Shown here in pieces: positions 6,469 to 10,998 of a DNA stretch of 10,998 bases. How positions within the stretch are numbered: the first letter of the stretch is position 1; each line of letters starts with the position of its first letter. Source of the DNA: an uncultured Bacilli bacterium. GTDB taxonomy: Bacteria > Bacillota_I > Bacilli_A > RF39 > UBA660. The translations under genes and the position numbers were made by a program. The stretch spans positions 1-10,998 of the forward strand of contig CALVHJ010000038.1 in NCBI GenBank assembly GCA_944327425.1. The letters are read 5' to 3'. The notes beneath the pieces are model-generated. The model was not told the origin of the DNA. It was given only the letters and a program-made list of their open reading frames with translations, and did no database searches.

Positions 6469-8448
6469 ATGAATATAAAAGATGTAAAGAAAAACAACGC
6501 TGTAAGAAATTTTTTCCCTTATTTAGTTTTATTTATTATAATTATTGCTACTCTCTTAATCCTAAATCTAGGAGGTAGAAAAATAAATGAACTAACAACA
6601 GGTGAATTATTAACAGCCTTAGAACAAGGCGAGGTTACCGAAATAACTATAATGCCTAAAAGTAGTGAATCTGTTTATTACATAAGTGGTAAACTAGAAG
6701 GATATGCTGATAACGAATCATTTGAAACTAAAGTTGTCGAAGCAGAAGTATCTAATATACTTACTTTAACAGAAGAAAATGAAATAGCTGAATATGAAAC
6801 TGCCTCTGATCCTGGATCAAGCCCTGTTTTATATATCATTGTTAATGTTTTACCATTAGTCTTATTAATTGTTATTTCCTATATTCTATTCTCTAAATTA
6901 GCTAGTTCTAATAAAGGCTCTATGGACTTTGGTAAAAGCCGAGCTAAACTAAGTGATGATAAACATCAAGCTAAATTTTCTGATGTAGCTGGCTTAAAAG
7001 AAGAGAAAGAAGAAGTAAAAGAATTAATTGACTTTTTAAAAAATCCTAAGAAATTTCAAAAACTTGGTGCTAGAATACCTAAAGGTGTTTTACTTGTAGG
7101 TCCTCCGGGAACTGGTAAAACCCTACTTGCTCGTGCAGTTGCTGGTGAGGCCAATGTACCATTTTTCTATATAAGTGGATCTGATTTTGTTGAATTGTTT
7201 GTTGGTGTTGGTGCATCTAGAGTTCGAGAAATGTTTAAAGACGCTAAAAGAAGTGCTCCATGTCTAATATTCATTGATGAAATAGATGCCGTTGGGCGTC
7301 AAAGAGGAACTGGTTTAGGTGGAGGACACGACGAACGTGAACAAACCTTAAATCAATTACTAACCGAAATGGATGGCTTTGGCGAAAATGAGGGGATTAT
7401 TATTATGGCTGCTACCAATAGGCCTGACGTTTTAGACCCAGCTCTACTTCGTCCTGGACGTTTTGACCGTCAAGTAACTGTAAGCTTGCCTGATGCAAAT
7501 GAACGTGAGCAAATCCTAAAAGTACATGCCAAAAATAAAATTTTAGCAAGTGATGTAAACATCAAAAATTTAAGTTTAAGAACTCCTGGTTTTAGTGGAG
7601 CCGATCTTGAAAACTTGCTTAATGAAGCTGCCTTACTTGCTGTAAGACGTAATAAAGATGCTATTACCATGGACGAAATAGATGAAGCTACTGATCGTGT
7701 TTTAATGGGACCAGCTAAAGTTAGTCGTAAAATTACTGATAAAGAAAAAAGATTAGTTGCTATTCATGAATCCGGCCATGCTGTAATTGGCCTAAAGCTT
7801 GAAGATGCTAATGAAGTTCACAAAATCACAATTATTCCAAGAGGTATCGCTGGTGGTTATACTATGATGCTTCCTAAAGAAGAAAAAATTGGTATTATGA
7901 CTAAAAATGAACTTACCGCTCAAATAACTGGCTTATTAGGTGGCCGTGTAAGTGAAAGCTTATTCTTAAATGAAGTAACTACTGGTGCTTCAGATGATTT
8001 TAGAAGAGCAACAAATATTGCTAGAGCCATGGTAACTGAATATGGAATGAGTGACTTAGGACCTGTTCAATATGAAGAAAAACAAGAAGGCGTTTTCCTA
8101 GGACGTGATTATGGCAAGGCAAAAAACTTCTCCGATAAAGTAGCACATGAAATTGATGAAGAAGTAAGAAAAATAATTGATGAATGTTATAAGAAAGCTG
8201 AAGAAATATTAAAAGCTAACAAAGATTTAGTTATGTTACTCGCTGATGCTTTAATGGAAAAAGAAACTTTAACTAAAGAACAAATTGATTCATTAGTAAA
8301 AACGGGAAAAATAAATTCTGAAGAAGAACCAGAAGAAAAGGAAGATAAGACTTTAGCCGAGTTAAGAGAAGAAGCTAAAGCTAAAGGAATTAAAGGTTAC
8401 ACTAAAATGACCAAAGAAGAACTAGAAGAAGCATTAAAAAATGAATAA
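6469..8448 (+). CDS. ftsH: ATP-dependent membrane zinc protease FtsH, 659 aa
   Basis: FtsH is a membrane-anchored hexameric AAA+ protease that unfolds and degrades misassembled membrane proteins and regulators. Two membrane segments (about 15-33 and 118-143) flank an extracytoplasmic domain. The AAA+ module has Walker A GPPGTGKT (211-218), Walker B LIFIDEIDA (266-274), pore motif FVGVGA (244-249), and the second region of homology TNRPDVLDPALLRPGRFDR (316-334). The M41 protease domain has HESGH (433-437), with D509 in TTGASDDFRRAT (504-515) as the likely third zinc ligand. The protein is a complete, active-looking FtsH. After an acidic linker (about 616-625), residues 626-657 (LAELREEAKAKG, then GYTKMTKEELEEAL) look like a SAP/Rho-N-type helix-extended-helix motif, an unusual addition. 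It shares the tilS transcript and ends in a terminator overlapping its last codons. Confidence 0.97.
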   Translation: MNIKDVKKNNAVRNFFPYLVLFIIIIATLLILNLGGRKINELTTGELLTALEQGEVTEITIMPKSSESVYYISGKLEGYADNESFETKVVEAEVSNILTLTEENEIAEYETASDPGSSPVLYIIVNVLPLVLLIVISYILFSKLASSNKGSMDFGKSRAKLSDDKHQAKFSDVAGLKEEKEEVKELIDFLKNPKKFQKLGARIPKGVLLVGPPGTGKTLLARAVAGEANVPFFYISGSDFVELFVGVGASRVREMFKDAKRSAPCLIFIDEIDAVGRQRGTGLGGGHDEREQTLNQLLTEMDGFGENEGIIIMAATNRPDVLDPALLRPGRFDRQVTVSLPDANEREQILKVHAKNKILASDVNIKNLSLRTPGFSGADLENLLNEAALLAVRRNKDAITMDEIDEATDRVLMGPAKVSRKITDKEKRLVAIHESGHAVIGLKLEDANEVHKITIIPRGIAGGYTMMLPKEEKIGIMTKNELTAQITGLLGGRVSESLFLNEVTTGASDDFRRATNIARAMVTEYGMSDLGPVQYEEKQEGVFLGRDYGKAKNFSDKVAHEIDEEVRKIIDECYKKAEEILKANKDLVMLLADALMEKETLTKEQIDSLVKTGKINSEEEPEEKEDKTLAELREEAKAKGIKGYTKMTKEELEEALKNE

Positions 8449-8460
8449 TGCTTTTTTCTT
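8429..8460 (+). terminator. Intrinsic terminator overlapping the end of ftsH
   Basis: An 8-bp stem AAGCATTA (8429-8436) / TAATGCTT (8446-8453) has a 9-nt loop, and T residues run from 8452 to 8457. The left arm encodes the last residues of FtsH, and the TAA stop is in the right arm. Confidence 0.8.
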
Positions 8461-8493
8461 TTCGGAAATTTCTTAATTTATTCTTAATTTATA

Positions 8494-8522
8494 TTGCTAG
8501 ATAAAAGGATTTTTGCTAAAAT
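8494..8522 (+). promoter_or_regulatory. Promoter of the dCMP deaminase gene
   Basis: TTGCTA (8494-8499), a 17-bp spacer, and TAAAAT (8517-8522), identical in hexamers and spacing to the tilS promoter. Transcription would start near 8529, immediately at the ribosome binding site, giving a very short leader of about 13 nt. Confidence 0.7.
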
Positions 8523-8527
8523 TAAAA

Positions 8528-8534
8528 AAGGAAG
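8528..8534 (+). promoter_or_regulatory. Ribosome binding site deciding the dCMP deaminase start
   Basis: AAGGAAG lies 7 nt before GTG 8542. It favours that GTG over an upstream in-frame TTG at 8494, which would lie in the -35 element of the promoter. An ATG at 8540 is in another frame and meets a stop at once. Confidence 0.8.
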
Positions 8535-8541
8535 TGATTAT

Positions 8542-9030
8542 GTGAATAGAACGGACAAAATAAATTATTATTTAGATATGGCTGAAGTAGCTCTAGAAAG
8601 ATCAACTTGTCTTAGAAAAAAATGGGGAGCAGTAATTGTCAAAAACGATGAAATTATTGCTACTGGTTATAATGGTGCTCCACGAGGTCGAAAAAATTGT
8701 GATGACTTAAATTATTGTATGCGTGAAAAAATGAATATACCTAGAGGAGAACGTTATGAATTATGCCGTAGTGTTCATGCAGAAGCTAATGCTATAATTA
8801 GTGCTTCACGAAAAGACTGTCTAGACTCAACATTATATATGGTAGGAATCGAAACAACTGATGGTAAGTATGTTAGTCATGCCAGACCATGTGCCATGTG
8901 TAAAAGAATGATAATTAATGCTGGCATTAAAAATATTGTAATCAGAAACAGCAAAACTGAATATGAAATAATAGAAACTAAAGAATTTGTTGATAATGAT
9001 GAAACTTTAGATATGGTAATGGGATATTAA
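8542..9030 (+). CDS. Deoxycytidylate (dCMP) deaminase, ComEB family, 162 aa
   Basis: The enzyme deaminates dCMP to dUMP, the substrate of thymidylate synthase, in the cytoplasm. The zinc-dependent cytidine deaminase motifs are clear: HAE at 79-81 (zinc ligand H79, proton-shuttling E81) and PCAMC at 116-120 (zinc ligands C117 and C120). The N-terminal CLRKKWGAVIVKNDEIIATGYNG (23-45) and the ELCRSVHAEANAI segment (73-85) are typical of dCMP deaminases rather than tRNA adenosine or riboflavin deaminases. The extra cysteines C53, C59 and C75 could form the structural zinc site seen in this family. The length is normal. Translation starts at GTG 8542, chosen from the ribosome binding site and the promoter position. 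The gene stands alone between its own promoter and terminator, with no competence genes beside it, so I do not use the symbol comEB. Confidence 0.93.
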   Translation: MNRTDKINYYLDMAEVALERSTCLRKKWGAVIVKNDEIIATGYNGAPRGRKNCDDLNYCMREKMNIPRGERYELCRSVHAEANAIISASRKDCLDSTLYMVGIETTDGKYVSHARPCAMCKRMIINAGIKNIVIRNSKTEYEIIETKEFVDNDETLDMVMGY

Positions 9031-9049
9031 ATATCTCATTTTTTCTTTT
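9018..9049 (+). terminator. Intrinsic terminator overlapping the end of the dCMP deaminase gene
   Basis: A stem of about ten pairs, AATGGGATAT (9018-9027) with ATATCTCATT (9031-9040), has one G-U pair and a 3-nt loop made by part of the stop region. A T-rich run continues to 9049. The stem encodes the last residues, and the TAA (9028-9030) is the loop itself. Confidence 0.8.
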
Positions 9050-9065
9050 ATCTTTAAATAATATC

Positions 9066-9094
9066 TAGCAATTTTTAGAAAAACATGATAATAT
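9066..9094 (+). promoter_or_regulatory. Possible promoter of the Ig-like surface protein gene
   Basis: An extended -10 (TGATAATAT, 9086-9094) would give a leader of about 26 nt before the TTG start, but the -35 at 9066-9071 (TAGCAA) is poor. A perfect TATAAT at 9105-9110 lacks a -35 and would start transcription inside the ribosome binding site, so I consider it less likely. Confidence 0.4.
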
Positions 9095-9110
9095 TAAATA
9101 GTAATATAAT

Positions 9111-9120
9111 AAGGAAGGGG
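9111..9120 (+). promoter_or_regulatory. Ribosome binding site deciding the TTG start at 9127
   Basis: AAGGAAGGGG lies 6 nt before TTG 9127. An in-frame ATG at 9085 has no ribosome binding site, and the 14 residues it would add do not look like part of the protein, whereas TTG gives a normal basic N-terminus. Confidence 0.75.
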
Positions 9121-9126
9121 ATAACC

Positions 9127-10797
9127 TTGAAAAAAAGATTTATATTTGATGAAAACTATATTAAAAGATATGCTAAAAAAGATAAATTAAAATGGTTAGT
9201 AATAGGTGCCTCTGCTCTAGTATTAATTATTATAATAATAATAGTTATTTTAGCTACTAGAAACGATGAACCAACGCCAGTAGAACCAGTAATACCAGAA
9301 TATGAATTAAAAGAAGAACTAATACTTGAAGCTGGTGATCCTATCCCAGAAGTAACAGATTATTTTAACAAATTAGAAAATATTGATTTAAATGAAATAG
9401 AAGTAGTATATCCCGATGATTTTGAAGTAAGCTATGATGTATCACTATGTGATAATGAAACTATCGAAGAAATAAATTCTTTAGAAGAAGTAAATTATGA
9501 TGATTATGATTGTGTTGAAACATTCTTAAACAAACCAACAACATATGGTATTGTAATAAGACTTCAAAATGAAGAGTATACAGTTAATTTAACTGTAGAA
9601 GATACTGAAGCACCTACTTTGGTAACTAACGATGTTGAAATATATGAAGGTACAGAATATAATATTGAAGATTTTATTACCATTTGTTATGATGTGAATG
9701 GTGAATGTAATATTGCCTATTATGAAGAAACAGATGAAGATGGTAATATTATTGATTATGGAGCCTATACTGCTCCAGGAGAATATAGCATTAAACTTAT
9801 AGCTAGTGATATATATGAAAACACTACAGAGCCAATTGAAGTAACATTAACTATATTAGAAGTTGAAGGATCATTATACACAGTAACTTTTGACAGTGCT
9901 GGAGGAAGCGAAGTTAAAGCTATAAAATCTTTAGAAGGCGGCATTATTAGTAAACCAACCGATCCTACAAGAGATGGTTATACATTTGTTGGTTGGTATA
10001 ATGGCAACAATTTATTCAATTTTAATACGCCAATAACATCAGATTTAACCCTTACAGCTAGATGGAATGTAATAGAAGAGAACGAAGAACCAAACGGTGG
10101 CAATGAAGGTGGAAATGAAGGCGGAACTGGTAATCAAGGAGGCGGAAATGGTAATGAAGGTGGAAGCGGAATTATTAATGTATCTAGCATATCACTAAAT
10201 TACAAACGTATTACTTTAGATATAAATGAAAGTAGAACTGTAACAGCTTACATTTATCCAGCGAATGCTACCAACAAAACTGTTAGTTGGCAAAGTAGTG
10301 ATACAAGTATAGCAACTGTATCTAATGGTGTTATAACTGGTCATAAAGCGGGAACTGTCACTATAACTGCTACAGCTGGTGGTAAATCTACAACGATGGA
10401 AGTAATAGTAAGAGAAGCAAGTACCACTTCTTGTCAATATGGTGATGGAAATTATAATACTAGTTATACTTTATCAATAGACTTAAGACGTGATGGATGT
10501 GCCGTTAATCCAAATGTTGATTATACTGAAAATTTAACATCAAGTGATTATTCAAGTTTAATGAATGAGCTTAGTAACCTAGGTTTTGATGGCAACACGC
10601 TAATATATGATCCAAGTGCTATTAAAATAAGAAATACCGCAGGAACTGGCGTAGTTGGCCTTCAAGTAAGTGTAACGATTAGAGTTAAAATGGTAGGGGA
10701 GCCAGCTCTAGTAACAGCCGAATATATAATAAATGCTAATGGTACCAGAAAATTTTTAATGAACAATGTATGTGCTAATGGTGTTTGTATAAGTTAA
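9127..10797 (+). CDS. Membrane-anchored multi-domain surface protein with Ig-like, InlB-type and Big_2 domains, 556 aa
   Basis: This is a large extracellular protein held by an N-terminal anchor; its ligand is unknown. TTG 9127 is chosen from the ribosome binding site at 9111-9120. Residues 1-21 are basic and cytoplasmic, and about 22-43 form a single membrane helix. Then follow: an acidic region with one Ig-like fold (about 58-158), a second Ig-like/DUF5011-type domain (about 159-244, starting DTEAPTL), an InlB-type B-repeat (250-313, with DGYTFVGWY and the ending LTLTARW), a flexible Gly/Asn/Glu linker (323-348), a Big_2 domain (351-428, with SWQSSDTSIATVSNGVITG), and a C-terminal domain I do not recognise (about 435-556). 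Cysteines come in close pairs: C108/C129, C187/C194, C436/C458 and C549/C554, suggesting disulfides. There is no LPXTG sorting signal. An adhesin or cell-wall scaffold role is plausible but not shown. Confidence 0.85.
   Translation: MKKRFIFDENYIKRYAKKDKLKWLVIGASALVLIIIIIIVILATRNDEPTPVEPVIPEYELKEELILEAGDPIPEVTDYFNKLENIDLNEIEVVYPDDFEVSYDVSLCDNETIEEINSLEEVNYDDYDCVETFLNKPTTYGIVIRLQNEEYTVNLTVEDTEAPTLVTNDVEIYEGTEYNIEDFITICYDVNGECNIAYYEETDEDGNIIDYGAYTAPGEYSIKLIASDIYENTTEPIEVTLTILEVEGSLYTVTFDSAGGSEVKAIKSLEGGIISKPTDPTRDGYTFVGWYNGNNLFNFNTPITSDLTLTARWNVIEENEEPNGGNEGGNEGGTGNQGGGNGNEGGSGIINVSSISLNYKRITLDINESRTVTAYIYPANATNKTVSWQSSDTSIATVSNGVITGHKAGTVTITATAGGKSTTMEVIVREASTTSCQYGDGNYNTSYTLSIDLRRDGCAVNPNVDYTENLTSSDYSSLMNELSNLGFDGNTLIYDPSAIKIRNTAGTGVVGLQVSVTIRVKMVGEPALVTAEYIINANGTRKFLMNNVCANGVCIS
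10093..10170 (+). repeat. Gly-Asn-Glu rich linker repeat
   Basis: Imperfect short repeats encode GGNEGG- and GGNG-type units (residues 323-348 of the surface protein). They form a flexible, uncharged-to-acidic linker between the InlB-type repeat and the Big_2 domain. Such tracts can gain or lose units by slippage. Confidence 0.75.
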
Positions 10798-10822
10798 AGA
10801 ATGGTGTAAATCATTCTTTTTA
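10796..10822 (+). terminator. Intrinsic terminator after the surface protein gene
   Basis: An 8-bp perfect stem AAAGAATG (10796-10803) / CATTCTTT (10812-10819), extendable by one G-U pair, is followed by T residues to 10821. The left arm begins inside the TAA stop codon. Confidence 0.8.
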
Positions 10823-10862
10823 CTTTAAAAACGCCAAAACTTTTAAAAATTCTTACCTCCTT

Positions 10863-10890
10863 TCGACAAAGGTTACTCTTTCTTTATGAT
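10863..10890 (+). promoter_or_regulatory. Probable promoter of the Rpn-like gene
   Basis: TCGACA (10863-10868, five of six matches), a 16-bp spacer, and TATGAT (10885-10890, five of six). An overlapping extended -10 (TGATATATT, 10887-10895) is an alternative. The -35 sits within the inverted repeat CCTTT-CGAC-AAAGG (10859-10872). Confidence 0.5.
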
Positions 10891-10915
10891 ATATTTATAT
10901 AGGAAGGAGTATCAT

Positions 10916-10998
10916 ATGCCTACAAAAACATTTGTAAATCTTACTGATAATGTATGTTTTAAATATATTTTTAGTAAGGAAGAAATATTAAAAGACTT
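10916..10998 (+). CDS. Rpn/PD-(D/E)XK nuclease-family protein, N-terminal fragment
   Basis: Only 27 codons are visible before the window ends. ATG 10916 follows a strong ribosome binding site, AGGAAGGAG (10901-10909), by 6 nt. The residues KTFVNLTDNVCFKYIFSKEE match the typical opening of Rpn-type proteins (often annotated as PD-(D/E)XK nuclease family transposase): an NLTDDVxFKxxF motif followed by a Lys/Glu-rich helix. In that family these residues precede the nuclease core, which would lie outside the window, so activity cannot be judged. Relatives such as RpnA of E. coli are DNA endonucleases that promote recombination; such genes often occur in many copies in gut Firmicutes genomes. The assignment rests on a short stretch and is moderate. 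Confidence 0.6.
   Translation, partial: MPTKTFVNLTDNVCFKYIFSKEEILKD

Noticed and set aside
6189..6497. Antisense open frame across the end of tilS and the start of ftsH
   Set aside because: Its Phe/Ser/Leu-rich translation is the usual reverse image of Lys/Glu/Asn-rich coding sequence; both sense genes are certain.
8494..8541. TTG 8494 as start of the dCMP deaminase
   Set aside because: This stretch holds the predicted -35 and -10 elements; GTG 8542 has a properly spaced ribosome binding site and gives the normal family N-terminus.
9085..9126. ATG 9085 as start of the surface protein
   Set aside because: No ribosome binding site precedes it, while TTG 9127 has a strong one; the extra residues would come from leader and ribosome-binding sequence.
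10845..10863. Strong ribosome-binding-like AAAGGAGG on the - strand
   Set aside because: No ATG, GTG or TTG follows at a workable distance on that strand, so no gene is supported.
1..10998. CRISPR array, tRNA/rRNA genes, insertion sequence or phage genes
   Set aside because: I saw no regularly spaced repeats, no tRNA-like cloverleaf, no transposase beyond the Rpn-like fragment at the right edge, and no phage structural genes.

Overview
The window is AT-rich (roughly 30% GC by eye), densely packed, and every gene I can support lies on the + strand. Purine-rich Shine-Dalgarno sites, TTGNNN/TATAAT-type promoters, short U-tailed hairpin terminators, TilS and FtsH as neighbours, and an FtsE-FtsX-peptidoglycan hydrolase operon all point to a low-GC Gram-positive bacterium (Firmicutes/Bacillota). 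It is possibly one of the uncultured gut Bacilli or Erysipelotrichia-like lineages, but the lineage is an inference. Trp is encoded by TGG and the genes are free of in-frame TGA, so the standard bacterial code (table 11) fits.

Layout. Bases 1-93 hold no supportable gene. A small cytoplasmic protein of unknown function (154-525) and an exported TasA/camelysin-like protein (692-1303) follow, each with its own promoter and terminator. Next is a tight three-gene cell-division operon: ftsE (1402-2103), ftsX (2090-2983, GTG start, 14-bp overlap) and a coiled-coil M23 peptidase (2980-4221, ATGA overlap), closed by a terminator. A 253-residue protein of unknown function (4326-5087) has its own promoter. 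It is followed by tilS (5143-6465) and ftsH (6469-8448), which are co-transcribed with only 3 bp between them. A dCMP deaminase gene (8542-9030) and a large membrane-anchored, multi-domain surface protein with Ig-like and InlB-type repeats (9127-10797) are single-gene units. The window ends in the first 27 codons of a Rpn/PD-(D/E)XK nuclease-family protein (10916 onward).

How the genes work together. FtsE and FtsX form a membrane complex that should control the M23 hydrolase outside the membrane, linking ATP hydrolysis in the cytoplasm to peptidoglycan cleavage. TilS makes the lysidine needed to read AUA codons, which are common in this AT-rich sequence. FtsH is the membrane quality-control protease. 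The dCMP deaminase supplies dUMP for thymidylate synthesis. The two secreted proteins outside the operon probably shape the cell surface.

Most of the window is conserved housekeeping DNA. I found no hidden defence, mobile or RNA-based system. The points most worth a second look are the SAP/Rho-N-like tail on FtsH, the two unrecognised genes, the intact M23 hydrolase as the FtsEX partner, the even, closely spaced cysteines in the secreted proteins, and terminators built into gene ends.
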